The position numbers and the translations under genes were made by a program. DNA of 17,190 nt. Source: JAUWMI01 sp964630455. Its GTDB lineage: Bacteria > Sumerlaeota > Sumerlaeia > MWCT01 > JAUWMI01. Of the stretch, positions 1-7,320 are shown piece after piece. The stretch spans positions 1 through 17,190 of the forward strand of contig CAZVVA010000072.1 in assembly GCA_964630455.1 (NCBI GenBank), written 5' to 3'. A model generated the notes under the pieces. The model was not told the DNA's origin, did no database searches, and saw only the letters and a list, made by a program, of their open reading frames with translations. Position 1 is the stretch's first letter; the number at the start of each line of letters is the position of its first letter.

Positions 1-310
1 GTTTCAACACCCTTGATCTCTCCCAGATTAAGGTGGGTGAAGTAAAATAGGTTGTTTAACGCTACCGCCACATGGTTTTCCCAACCGCCTGACTAATCCG
101 CTATATATGAGGATATGACGCCAAACGGCCCTGCCAATTTTTACCATGTAGGGGGGATCAGCAATTAAAGATAAACTTTATCCGATTGCCAGCGAGCAAA
201 CGCAGGAGAGGTTTTTCCTGATCGGGATAACAAAGTCCCTCCAGCATGGCCTCCACACAGACGCGACTCTCCATGAACTGGAACATCTTACCATCTCTGC
301 CGGCGCCCAA

Positions 311-1492
311 GTGGCTGGCTCGGAAAATGTGAGAGTACGGAACTTCGATCCTGCATATCTGCTTTCCAGAGGGAAATGTGCTGAGCTGGTTGGGTTAGCA
401 CACGCTATGGATGCGACCGGGGTGATCTTTGACGACGATCTGACACCGGCGCAGCAGCGCAACCTTGAGCAGCTGTTTGATCTGAAAGTGCTAGATCGGC
501 CGGCGGTGATTCTTGATATTTTTGCGCGTCGAGCGAAAACGCACGAAGGAAAACTTCAGGTTGAACTTGCGCAGCTCAACTACCTGATGCCACGGCTGAA
601 GGGGAAGGGGCTGATGCTCTCACGACTAGGGGGTGGGATTGGCACTCGAGGGCCGGGCGAGACCAAGCTCGAAGTTGACAGACGCAAGATTAAGGATCGC
701 ATTGGAACGCTGGAGCGCCAGCTGAAGCGCGTGCGAAAGTATCGAGAAGTGCAGCGAAAGAGCCGCCTTCGGAAGCAGATTCCCGGCGTCGCTATCATCG
801 GCTATACGAACTCTGGCAAGTCAACGCTTCTAAATATGCTGACGGATGCAGGGGCGTTCGTTGAGGATCAGCTTTTTGCAACGCTGGATCCGATGGCCCG
901 CAAGCTGGTCTTGCCTGGTGGCACGGCTGCTGTGTTTATTGACACTGTGGGATTCATCAATAAGCTTCCACCGACGCTGATTGCTGCTTTTCGGGCTACT
1001 TTGGAGGAGATCACTTACGCCGACTTGCTCCTCCACTTAGTAGACGTGAGCCTCCCCAACTGTGAACAGCAGATCACCGCGACCGAGGAGGTGTTGCGCG
1101 AGCTGAATGCGCTTGAGAAAGTAACCATAGTTATCTGGAATAAGGTTGACCTTCTGCCTGACCAGATCGTATTGAATCGCCTACTGCGAAGCCACGTTCC
1201 TAGCGTTGCAATTTCAGCCAGAACAGGTCATGGTCTGGACGATCTGCTTAGAATGATAGAAACACATCTTACCGCCTCATTTGAGCGTGCTGTTCTGCGG
1301 ATTCCCTACGGCCAGTTTGCTATCCTGGAGACCCTCCGCCACAGGGCTAAAATCCTGGAATTGCATTATGATGAGACAGATATAAGAATCGAAGCCTTAA
1401 TTCCGTCAGACCTCGCGAACGAATTAAAGGCGGTTGTGCAATGCTCGACCGTGGACGAGGAGGGGGCCAATGATCTCGGCATCGGAAAGTAG
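311..1492 (+). CDS. hflX: Ribosome-associated GTPase HflX (5' end unresolved)
   Basis: HflX is a cytoplasmic TRAFAC-class GTPase that binds 50S subunits and splits or rescues stalled ribosomes. From the GTG at 311 the protein is 393 aa. The glycine-rich HflX signature GGGIGTRGPGETKLE starts near residue 107. It is followed by G1 GYTNSGKST (164-172), G2 around FATLDP, G3 DTVGF (211-215), G4 NKVD (277-280) and G5 SARTG (302-306). The HflX N-terminal domain is also present (FDDDLTPAQQRNLE, LDIFARRA, EGKLQVELAQLNYLMPRL). The GTG is probably not the true start. Coding-like sequence in the same frame runs back to about 152 and contains ERFFLIGI, the usual first strand of the N-terminal domain. That stretch has no ATG, GTG or TTG. 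An ATG in the neighbouring frame at 115 would join it if the G6 run at 151-156 were one base shorter. The gene stands alone and its product is certain; only the start is in doubt. Confidence 0.93.
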   Translation: MAGSENVRVRNFDPAYLLSRGKCAELVGLAHAMDATGVIFDDDLTPAQQRNLEQLFDLKVLDRPAVILDIFARRAKTHEGKLQVELAQLNYLMPRLKGKGLMLSRLGGGIGTRGPGETKLEVDRRKIKDRIGTLERQLKRVRKYREVQRKSRLRKQIPGVAIIGYTNSGKSTLLNMLTDAGAFVEDQLFATLDPMARKLVLPGGTAAVFIDTVGFINKLPPTLIAAFRATLEEITYADLLLHLVDVSLPNCEQQITATEEVLRELNALEKVTIVIWNKVDLLPDQIVLNRLLRSHVPSVAISARTGHGLDDLLRMIETHLTASFERAVLRIPYGQFAILETLRHRAKILELHYDETDIRIEALIPSDLANELKAVVQCSTVDEEGANDLGIGK

Positions 1493-1625
1493 CATCATGA
1501 AATCAAGGTTTGTGGCCGACGCAGTTGACCCAGAAATAGCGCGAATTTTTTTCTTGACAAACCTCAAGGCAAACGGCGAGCATTCCCTCACTTCTTTGAC
1601 ATAATAATATATCTGGCTTAAGTAT

Positions 1626-1753
1626 CTCTTATCCAGAGTGGTGGAGGGACAGGCCCTGAGAAGCCACAGCAACCGGGCGATTTGGTCAGTGAGACGATGA
1701 CCGCGCTGCTGGTGCTAATTCCTGCAGAAAGGATTTCTTCTGGAAGATAAGAG
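1626..1753 (+). promoter_or_regulatory. SAM-I (S-box) riboswitch
   Basis: This is a class I S-adenosylmethionine riboswitch aptamer. P1 is a perfect 8-bp pairing of CTCTTATC (1626-1633) with GATAAGAG (1746-1753). Inside are the diagnostic S-box blocks: GTGGAGGGACAGGCCCTGAG and AAGCCACAGCAACC (P2 with its kink-turn), GGTGCTAATTCCTGCAG (P3/J3-4 core) and a short P4 hairpin around AGAAAGGATTTCTTCT. An intrinsic terminator follows 16 nt later, the usual layout for SAM-induced premature termination. The next gene is thrC. A TTGACA at 1596-1601 is a possible -35, but it has no good -10 before P1, so I do not call a promoter. Confidence 0.95.
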
Positions 1754-1769
1754 GGTAGTGCTCACCGGA

Positions 1770-1806
1770 GCCCCTTCCTCAGTTTTTCAGAAGAAGGGGC
1801 GTTTTA
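1770..1806 (+). terminator. Intrinsic terminator of the S-box leader
   Basis: GCCCCTTC (1770-1777) pairs perfectly with GAAGGGGC (1793-1800) around a 15-nt loop and is followed by GTTTTATT. Its place directly after the SAM aptamer marks it as the expression platform. Bound SAM is expected to favour this hairpin and stop transcription before thrC. Confidence 0.88.
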
Positions 1807-2001
1807 TTATCTTTCACTCTTCTGCACCCTCTCAGGGCAAAATCAACTATAGCCTCCCTGTCTGCTGCCAGAACTGAATGTCTCACCTCACTTTTGGCGT
1901 TCCGCGCACTGGTTTATGAAAGTTGCGTGGCGATTCTCATTCAAGCGGGTATCTGCCGAGCACTTGAGCCGGGAGACAGACCGAAAAGGAGGGACAATAT
2001 T

Positions 2002-3267
2002 ATGACGACGGAGAACAAGTTCGTAAGAAAGCTGAAATGTCGTGAATGTGGATATGAATATCCGATTGAGCCGCTGCATTTCTGTGAGTATTGTTTCGGG
2101 CCCCTGGAGGTTGATTATGATTATGATGCGATCTCGGACGTGCTATCGCGCGAGACAATCGCCAGGCGTCCGAAATCCATGTGGCGCTACCGAGAGCTGC
2201 TGCCGATTGATAGGGAGCCGACCGTCGGGCTGAGCACGGGGTTTACGCCACTGGTGCGCGCCAATCGTCTAGCCGAGGTGCTGGGTGTGCGCGAGCTCTA
2301 CCTGAAGAACGATTCCGTGAATTTCCCTACGCTTTCGTTTAAAGACCGGGTCGTGGCAGTTGCGCTGACCAAAGCAAAGGAATTCGGCTTCGAGGTAGTG
2401 GCATGTGCATCAACCGGCAACCTGGGCAATTCCGTTGCTGCAAATGCCGCTGCTGCCGGGCTTACCAGCTATATCTTTATCCCGTCTGACCTCGAACAAG
2501 GAAAGGTGCTGGGGACTCTGATCTACGGCACGAATCTGGTGGGTATTCACGGCAATTACGATCAGGTCAATCGGCTCTGTAGCGAGATCGCCAACAAGTT
2601 CGGCTGGGCCTTTGCTAATATCAACATCCGGCCTTTTTACGCGGAAGGGTCTAAAACATTTGGCTACGAAATTCTCGAACAACTTGGGTGGAAGGTACCG
2701 CAGCATATTGTTGTGCCGATGGCAGGCGGTTCGCTCATAACGAAAATTGCCAAAGCCATAAAGGAATTCCACCGGCTGGGACTTACGGATCATACAGACT
2801 GTAAGATCTACGGGGCGCAGGCCTTGGGGTGCAATCCGATTGCGCAAGCAGTGAAGGCCGATACCGATCTGCTGAAGCCCGTCAGGCCGAATACAATTGC
2901 AAAATCGCTTGCTATCGGGAATCCAGCAGATGGCTTTTACGCAGTTAAAACCATCCGCAAGTCTGGTGGTTACGCCGAAGACGTAACTGACGAGGAGATT
3001 GTGGAGGCGATGAAGCTGCTGGCCAGCACCGAGGGCATTTTCACGGAAACAGCCGGCGGTGTAACTCTCGGTGTAACACAAAAACTCATTCGCCAGGGAC
3101 GTATCCCACGTGACGAAACCATTGTGGTCTCAATTACGGGAAACGGCCTGAAGACTCAGGAGGCAGTGATAGACCACGTGGGCAAGCCGATGCTGATTCA
3201 GCCAAAGCTGGAAGAATTTGAGGCGCTGCTTGATAAGCTCACTCCAGGTGCCAGACCACGCGGATAA
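2002..3267 (+). CDS. thrC: Threonine-synthase-family PLP enzyme, S-box controlled
   Basis: This is a fold-type II PLP enzyme of the threonine synthase family, 421 aa. Family members convert O-phosphohomoserine to threonine. An N-terminal zinc ribbon has C13-x2-C16 and C28-x2-C31. The PLP lysine is K114 in LSFKDR, followed by the ASTGN cofactor loop (136-140) and ETAGG (349-353). The start is the ATG at 2002, with AAAGGAGG at 1985-1992; the frame stays open further upstream, but only non-ATG starts without a ribosome site lie there. The lysine context reads VNFPTLSFKDRV, not the usual NPTGSFKDRG. That variant occurs in one branch of annotated threonine synthases, so substrate should not be assumed. 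The preceding SAM riboswitch and the downstream sulfur-carrier genes suggest a role in homocysteine or methionine formation, perhaps with a thiocarboxylated carrier as sulfur donor. Ordinary threonine synthase remains possible. Fold and family are certain, the reaction is not. Confidence 0.9.
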   Translation: MTTENKFVRKLKCRECGYEYPIEPLHFCEYCFGPLEVDYDYDAISDVLSRETIARRPKSMWRYRELLPIDREPTVGLSTGFTPLVRANRLAEVLGVRELYLKNDSVNFPTLSFKDRVVAVALTKAKEFGFEVVACASTGNLGNSVAANAAAAGLTSYIFIPSDLEQGKVLGTLIYGTNLVGIHGNYDQVNRLCSEIANKFGWAFANINIRPFYAEGSKTFGYEILEQLGWKVPQHIVVPMAGGSLITKIAKAIKEFHRLGLTDHTDCKIYGAQALGCNPIAQAVKADTDLLKPVRPNTIAKSLAIGNPADGFYAVKTIRKSGGYAEDVTDEEIVEAMKLLASTEGIFTETAGGVTLGVTQKLIRQGRIPRDETIVVSITGNGLKTQEAVIDHVGKPMLIQPKLEEFEALLDKLTPGARPRG

Positions 3268-3381
3268 TCCTCACAAGGGGCTTGATTCAGCAATGACAAT
3301 GCGAACCGCGGCCATTTTGTGTTGCCAACGGGCAAAGCAGATTGCTAATGTAGAAACTGCGAAGAGAAAGGAGAGTCAAGA

Positions 3382-3636
3382 ATGGCAGATCTACTCAAGG
3401 TATCGAGTCAGATAGATGTTCGTCAGGAAGTTTGCCCCATGACGTTTGTTAAAGCGAAGTTACAATTAGAAGAGTTGGAGACAGGCGAAAAGTTAGAAAT
3501 CCTTCTGCGTGATGGCGAACCTTTTAAGAACGTCACGCGCAGTCTTAAGGACGAAGGTCATAAAATCCTTTGTGTTGACCGACTCGATGATCAAAGTCTC
3601 AGACTAATTGTTGAGAAAGGAGAAGATACGCCATGA
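3382..3636 (+). CDS. TusA/SirA-like sulfurtransferase
   Basis: This 84-aa protein belongs to the TusA (SirA/YeeD) family, small cytoplasmic proteins that carry persulfide sulfur on one cysteine. The family signature CPxxxxxxK is present as CPMTFVKAK with C18 as the expected carrier cysteine. The distal part (LEILLRDGEPFKNVTRSL, then DEGH) matches the family's second half, and the length is normal. The start ATG has AAAGGAG a few bases upstream. It lies 114 bp after thrC with no visible terminator between them, and its stop overlaps the next start as ATGA. It is therefore translationally coupled to the ubiquitin-like carrier gene. Family knowledge and position suggest it delivers sulfur to the adenylated carrier; the sequence does not show which partner it serves. 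Confidence 0.88.
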   Translation: MADLLKVSSQIDVRQEVCPMTFVKAKLQLEELETGEKLEILLRDGEPFKNVTRSLKDEGHKILCVDRLDDQSLRLIVEKGEDTP

Positions 3637-4166
3637 GCATTACCGTACGCATTCCTCAGCCTTTGCGGAAGCTCACGAACGGGCAAAACGAAGTCTCTTT
3701 GTCTGGCCAGACCGCACGGGAGCTAATTGGCAATTTAGATCAGCAATACGCGGGCCTCAAAGATCGCCTGTGCGACGAAACTGGCGCACTGCGTCGTTTC
3801 GTGAACATCTATGTCAACGACGAGGACATCCGTTTCTTACAGGATCTCGACACGCCATTGAAAGATGGTGACTTTGTATCCATTATTCCCGCCATTGCTG
3901 GTGGTGTGGAAGAAAACGATTCCCAAAACTTGACACGGAAAATCTATCTCACCTTTCCCCAGAAGCGGATACAAGAGCCCATCGTGTGGCGCCTGGCCAA
4001 AAAGTTCGATGTAATTACAAACATCCGCGGGGCCAGCGTATCGGAGGAAATTGGCCTGATGGCCCTGGAACTCGAGGGTGGGACAACGGAGATCGAACGG
4101 GCAATTGGCTACCTTAAAGAATTGGGTGTCAAGGTCGAGCCCATCGAAAAGGATGTCATTGAGTAG
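3633..4166 (+). CDS. ThiS/MoaD-like sulfur carrier fused to NIL domain
   Basis: This 177-aa protein joins two domains. Residues 1-91 form a ubiquitin-like MoaD/ThiS sulfur carrier: VRIPQPLRKLTNG at the start, VNIYVNDEDIR, LDTPLKDGDFVSIIPAIAGG at the end. The diglycine is G90-G91. Unlike a working carrier, the chain does not stop there. A short linker (VEENDSQN) leads to a NIL domain (about 101-175: KIYLTFPQKRIQEPIVWRLA, then VSEEIGLMALELEGG). The NIL domain is a small ligand-binding fold best known from the C-terminus of the methionine importer ATPase MetN. A C-terminal thiocarboxylate therefore requires cleavage after G91, and a JAMM protease is encoded 8 bp downstream. The start is fixed by the ATGA overlap with the TusA-like gene. 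A MoaD role in molybdopterin synthesis is less likely because no moa or moe pathway genes are nearby and an S-box precedes the cluster. Confidence 0.87.
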   Translation: MSITVRIPQPLRKLTNGQNEVSLSGQTARELIGNLDQQYAGLKDRLCDETGALRRFVNIYVNDEDIRFLQDLDTPLKDGDFVSIIPAIAGGVEENDSQNLTRKIYLTFPQKRIQEPIVWRLAKKFDVITNIRGASVSEEIGLMALELEGGTTEIERAIGYLKELGVKVEPIEKDVIE

Positions 4167-4174
4167 GTCTGCCC

Positions 4175-4639
4175 ATGTTGTACGTCCCGCGTAATGTGAT
4201 CGAGCAGATAGTGGCTTTGTGCAAAGCCGACCAGCATGCGGAGGTATGCGGCGTCCTGATCGGGCAATGGAGAGGCACAGAGAAACGCGTAAGCCGGATT
4301 GTTCCTGTGGAGAACGTTGCTCAGACGCATCGCGAGACACGGTATCGGATTGACGATAGGATTCTACTTGCCCTTGAAAACTCCCTGCGGGGATCGGCTG
4401 AAGAGATTCTGGGATTTTACCATTCGCATCTAAATAGCTCTGTGACTCCATCTCAGCACGACACAGCACTAGCCTGGGAGGCTTACAGCTACCTCATTGT
4501 CACGGTAGACAAAAGTGGGGGAGAGTCGTATGCCTCGTGGGTCATGGAGTCGCGCAGCACTGGATTTCAGAAGGAACTGCTGAAAGTGATTGAAGGCGAA
4601 CCAACGGCCGAAAGTTTGGATACGAGGAGAGACGAATGA
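4175..4639 (+). CDS. JAMM/MPN+ metalloprotease, Mec/HcyD type
   Basis: This 154-aa JAB1/MPN/Mov34 metalloprotease is of the prokaryotic Mec type, zinc isopeptidases that cut after the diglycine of ubiquitin-like sulfur carriers. The full JAMM signature is visible: E23 in EVCGVLIG, then H83-x-H85, seven residues, S93-x2-D96 within HSHLNSSVTPSQHD. No catalytic residue is missing. It starts 8 bp after the carrier gene and overlaps the E1-like gene by ATGA. Mycobacterial Mec frees cysteine from CysO, and Wolinella HcyD both trims its carrier and releases homocysteine. By analogy this protein may remove the NIL domain and later hydrolyse the amino acid off the carrier. The catalytic class is clear; the substrate is inferred from neighbours. 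Confidence 0.92.
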   Translation: MLYVPRNVIEQIVALCKADQHAEVCGVLIGQWRGTEKRVSRIVPVENVAQTHRETRYRIDDRILLALENSLRGSAEEILGFYHSHLNSSVTPSQHDTALAWEAYSYLIVTVDKSGGESYASWVMESRSTGFQKELLKVIEGEPTAESLDTRRDE

Positions 4640-5445
4640 AATTAACCGAACAGCAGGTCAATCGCTATTCGCGCCATATCGTACTGCCAGAAGTCGGAGG
4701 AAAGGGCCAGCGAAAGCTGCTTGAGTCACGCGTGCTATGCATAGGTGCCGGAGGCCTCGGGTCGCCTGCGCTTCTTTATCTTGCTGCAGCGGGAGTAGGA
4801 ACACTGGGAATAGTAGACAGCGATAACGTGGATCTATCCAATTTGCAACGGCAGATAATTCATTCTGCACAGTCGGTGAATATGGCGAAAACCGAATCGG
4901 CCAAGAGCACGATTCAAGGGCTCAATCCCGATGTGAACGTGCACATCCATCAGATGCGATTGACTCGCGACAATGTGCTTGATCTCTTTTCTGATTACGA
5001 TGCGGTTCTGGACGGAAGCGATAATTTCCCCACGCGGTATTTGATGAATGATGCATGTTTCTTTACACGCAAACCGCTATTTTTCGGCAGTGTATTTCGC
5101 TTCGAGGGACAAGCCAGCGTTTTTATGCCTGGCCAGAATGGGCCGTGCTATCGCTGTATATACCCTGAGATGCCGCCAGCCGACCTGGTTCCGAGTTGTC
5201 AGGAAGCAGGGATTCTCGGTGCAGTGCCGGGGATTATTGGGCTGATCCAGGCCACCGAATGTCTGAAGTTTCTTCTGGGAATTGGATCGTCACTGCTCGG
5301 GCGACTCCTGATCTATGATGCACTTCCCATGACGTTTAACATGCTCACAATTCGTCAAGATCCCAATTGCCTCCTGTGTGGAAACCAGCCCACAATTCAC
5401 CAGCTCCAGCAGTATGACCAGGAGGTGTGTGAAACGGGCCAATAG
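4636..5445 (+). CDS. E1-like adenylyltransferase (MoeB/ThiF/HesA family)
   Basis: This 269-aa E1-like enzyme adenylates the C-terminal glycine of a ubiquitin-like sulfur carrier. The nucleotide-binding loop is GAGGLG (37-42). It is followed by DSDNVDLSNLQRQ with the conserved arginine R72, then K85, and DGSDNFPTR with D129. The structural zinc site is C171-x2-C174 and C245-x2-C248. C188 lies in VPSCQEAGILG, the usual cysteine loop. No C-terminal rhodanese domain is present, unlike mycobacterial MoeZ, so sulfur must come from another protein; the TusA-like product in the same cluster is the obvious candidate. Length is normal for MoeB. The start overlaps the JAMM stop as ATGA, indicating coupled translation. 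No terminator is obvious after the stop. The family is certain; MoeB, ThiF and HcyF cannot be separated from sequence alone. Confidence 0.93.
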   Translation: MKLTEQQVNRYSRHIVLPEVGGKGQRKLLESRVLCIGAGGLGSPALLYLAAAGVGTLGIVDSDNVDLSNLQRQIIHSAQSVNMAKTESAKSTIQGLNPDVNVHIHQMRLTRDNVLDLFSDYDAVLDGSDNFPTRYLMNDACFFTRKPLFFGSVFRFEGQASVFMPGQNGPCYRCIYPEMPPADLVPSCQEAGILGAVPGIIGLIQATECLKFLLGIGSSLLGRLLIYDALPMTFNMLTIRQDPNCLLCGNQPTIHQLQQYDQEVCETGQ

Positions 5446-5614
5446 TGCATCTTCGCGCAAGAAGAGAGCATCTGACCTTGACATCTCCCCGCCGTTGCAG
5501 TGCCTCCTGCTTAGGAGAAAAGTTCTTGCAACCCCTCCATTAGTCAGTCCATATTAAGCACAAATTCACGCCGAAGTCTGAAAAGACCAACCTGGACGTC
5601 CAGCGTCGGGAATT

Positions 5615-6955
5615 ATGAAGAAGCCAGCGCAAGAAAAGAGTCTGACAGAGCGAGTTGCGCATGACATCGTCGTACGACTGCGCGAGCACGGTTACGAAGC
5701 TTATTGGGTTGGCGGGTGTGTACGGAACATGCTTCTCGGACTGCCACCTGAAGACATAGATATTGCAACTAATGCCCGACCCGAGGAGACGATGCAACTC
5801 TTCTCCAAAACGATTCCTGTAGGTGTTCGGTTCGGCGTCATTCTGGTTGTTCAGGAGGATGTGCAGCTAGAGGTAGCAACGTTTCGCAGCGATGGCGTGT
5901 ATCTGAATTATCGCCATCCACAGGAGGTACACTTCTCCACAGCAGGCGAGGACGCCGTACGCCGGGATTTCACCATTAACGCTCTCTTTTACGATCCACT
6001 GGAAAAGAAGGTCATTGACTTTGTCAGAGGCGAACAGGATCTGAAAGCCGGCATTATTCGCGGTATTGGAAATCCTGCGGATCGGATTCGTGAGGATGCG
6101 CTGCGTATGCTCCGCGCAATTCGATTTTCCACGCGGTTCGGATTTACCCTTGAACCTACCACGTGGGCTGCGCTGTGTGAAGCTGCGCCGCTGATTACCC
6201 GGATCAGTGCGGATCGTATTCGCGAGGAACTCGTAAAAATTCTTTGCGGTCCACAGGCAGGCCGGGGCATCGAGCTCATGGAGCAAAGCGGCCTGCTTAG
6301 AGAAATCCTGCCCGAAGTAGCCCAGCTCAAAGGAATTCCCCAACCACCATCCTTTCATCCAGAGGGCGACGTATTAACCCATACGGTGCTTGGCATGAAT
6401 CTTCTTGAAAATGCGTCACCAACGCTGGCATTCGGCCTTCTGCTGCACGATGTGGGGAAGTTTCCGACTTATGAAGAAGCAGACCGCATTCGGTTCAATC
6501 TTCACGACAAAGTAGGTGCGGAAATTGCCGATACGATCTGTCGTCGTCTGAACTTTTCGAATGCTGACCGAAGTCAAATTGTCCAGCTGGTTGAACGACA
6601 TATGAAGTTCTTGCACATCCGCGATATGCGCCAGGCGAAGTTAAGGCGCTTTCTTGCTTCGCCTACGATTGAAGAGGATCTCGAGCTGCATCGTATTGAT
6701 TGCCTGACCAGCCATGCCGATTTGGAAAACTATGATTTCTGTAGAGAGAAACTTGAAGAATTTTCGCGAGAAGAGGAGGAATTAATTCCTCCGCCATTGA
6801 TTACGGGTGACGATCTCATTGCCGAGGGCTACCAGCCTGGCCCGCAGTTCAAGGAAATTCTTAACACCGTTGCGGAGGCACAGCTTGAGGGCACGTTGAA
6901 ATCAAAGGAAGAAGCACTAAAATTTGTACGGCAGAAATATCCGCTCAAAGGTTAA
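5615..6955 (+). CDS. cca: CCA tRNA nucleotidyltransferase with HD domain
   Basis: This 446-aa class II tRNA nucleotidyltransferase / poly(A) polymerase family protein builds or repairs the 3' CCA of tRNA. Head-domain motifs are in order: VGGCVRNMLLG (about 32-42), metal-binding D47-x-D49 in DIDIATNA, RRDFTINAL (116-124) and REDALRMLRAIRF (159-171). A C-terminal HD domain follows (H256 in LTHTV, H278-D279 in LLLHDVGK). The start ATG lies after a 169-bp gap with no strong ribosome site, so it is likely but not certain. Poly(A) polymerase activity cannot be excluded. The final 25 codons are notable: a diverged second copy of this 3' end lies 5.4 kb downstream, so the gene forms one border of an inserted segment. 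Confidence 0.92.
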   Translation: MKKPAQEKSLTERVAHDIVVRLREHGYEAYWVGGCVRNMLLGLPPEDIDIATNARPEETMQLFSKTIPVGVRFGVILVVQEDVQLEVATFRSDGVYLNYRHPQEVHFSTAGEDAVRRDFTINALFYDPLEKKVIDFVRGEQDLKAGIIRGIGNPADRIREDALRMLRAIRFSTRFGFTLEPTTWAALCEAAPLITRISADRIREELVKILCGPQAGRGIELMEQSGLLREILPEVAQLKGIPQPPSFHPEGDVLTHTVLGMNLLENASPTLAFGLLLHDVGKFPTYEEADRIRFNLHDKVGAEIADTICRRLNFSNADRSQIVQLVERHMKFLHIRDMRQAKLRRFLASPTIEEDLELHRIDCLTSHADLENYDFCREKLEEFSREEEELIPPPLITGDDLIAEGYQPGPQFKEILNTVAEAQLEGTLKSKEEALKFVRQKYPLKG

Positions 6956-6996
6956 GTGCTGCAGTGGGAGGGGAAAAACCGCAATTAGAGATGATA

Positions 6997-7020
6997 CGCA
7001 GAAGGAAATTCCTTTCTGCG
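6997..7020 (+). terminator. Hairpin after cca, weak terminator candidate
   Basis: CGCAGAAGGAA pairs with TTCCTTTCTGCG with one bulged base, about 40 bp after the cca stop. The position suits a terminator, but the following CGACAATA is not a T run, so a non-terminating structure is equally possible. Confidence 0.35.
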
Positions 7021-7088
7021 ACAATAGAAAGGTGCAAGCGAATCCTCTGTTGCCGTAGGTATAGGAGACAATGACAATGGTTTTGGCC

Positions 7089-7128
7089 ACCCCCTCACCT
7101 TCATCCTCTCCCCTAGGCGAGAGGAGAT
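7089..7128. repeat. REP-like palindromic element
   Basis: TCCTCTC (7104-7110) and GAGAGGA (7119-7125) form a perfect 7-bp inverted repeat around CCCTAGGC, preceded by CCCCCTCACCTTCA. The shape, CCCCTCACC followed by CCTCTCCCC and GAGAGG, resembles intergenic palindromic repeats found many times in various bacterial genomes. The 11-mer TTCATCCTCTC recurs in element B (near 8648 and 10184), so the two may be related. Copy number in this genome is unknown. Confidence 0.55.
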
Positions 7129-7320
7129 ACTAAGGGTCAAAGACTCCCTTTACACATGATGCAATAGAAGCTGTTGAGCAAGGAGCGGCAATTGTGAGCA
7201 AATTCCAGAAATACCAGTGTTTTGCGAAGGCTGAATAATTCTTTTGATGACCCTCACTGATAAAGAATTTACAAACAAAAATGACGTGCACCCTATGGCC
7301 TGATTTTCTGAATTTTATGC

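Larger units (their letters stand above)
6956..7293 (+). other. Non-coding stretch after cca
   Basis: I see no convincing gene here. The stretch holds a 24-nt hairpin right after cca and a REP-like palindrome (both listed separately). It also has an unassigned open run from 7134 to the TAA at 7230, whose last 14 codons after a GTG at 7194 are preceded by AAGGAG. That run is too short and unfamiliar to call. Confidence 0.5.

Noticed and set aside
1554..1624. Promoter for the S-box leader from TTGACA at 1554 or 1596
   Set aside because: Neither -35 has a convincing -10 at 16-18 bp, and for the second one the predicted start would fall inside P1 of the riboswitch.
2410..3081. 223-codon antisense frame opposite thrC
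   Set aside because: It mirrors a well-conserved gene, has no recognisable domain or ribosome site, and is explained by codon bias of the sense strand.
3837..4469. 210-codon antisense frame opposite the carrier and JAMM genes
   Set aside because: It spans two genes with clear families and active-site motifs on the other strand and has no features of its own.
3382..5445. Molybdopterin or thiamine biosynthesis cluster
   Set aside because: MoaD/MoeB/ThiS/ThiF-like proteins suggest it, but no moaA, moaC, moaE, moeA, thiG or thiC is present. The cluster sits behind an S-box and includes a JAMM protease and a PLP enzyme.
7134..7232. Short open run ending KFQKYQCFAKAE with AAGGAG before a GTG at 7194
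   Set aside because: The peptide is 14 to 32 codons, matches no family I know and has no repeat elsewhere in the window. It could be a gene remnant, but there is not enough to call it.
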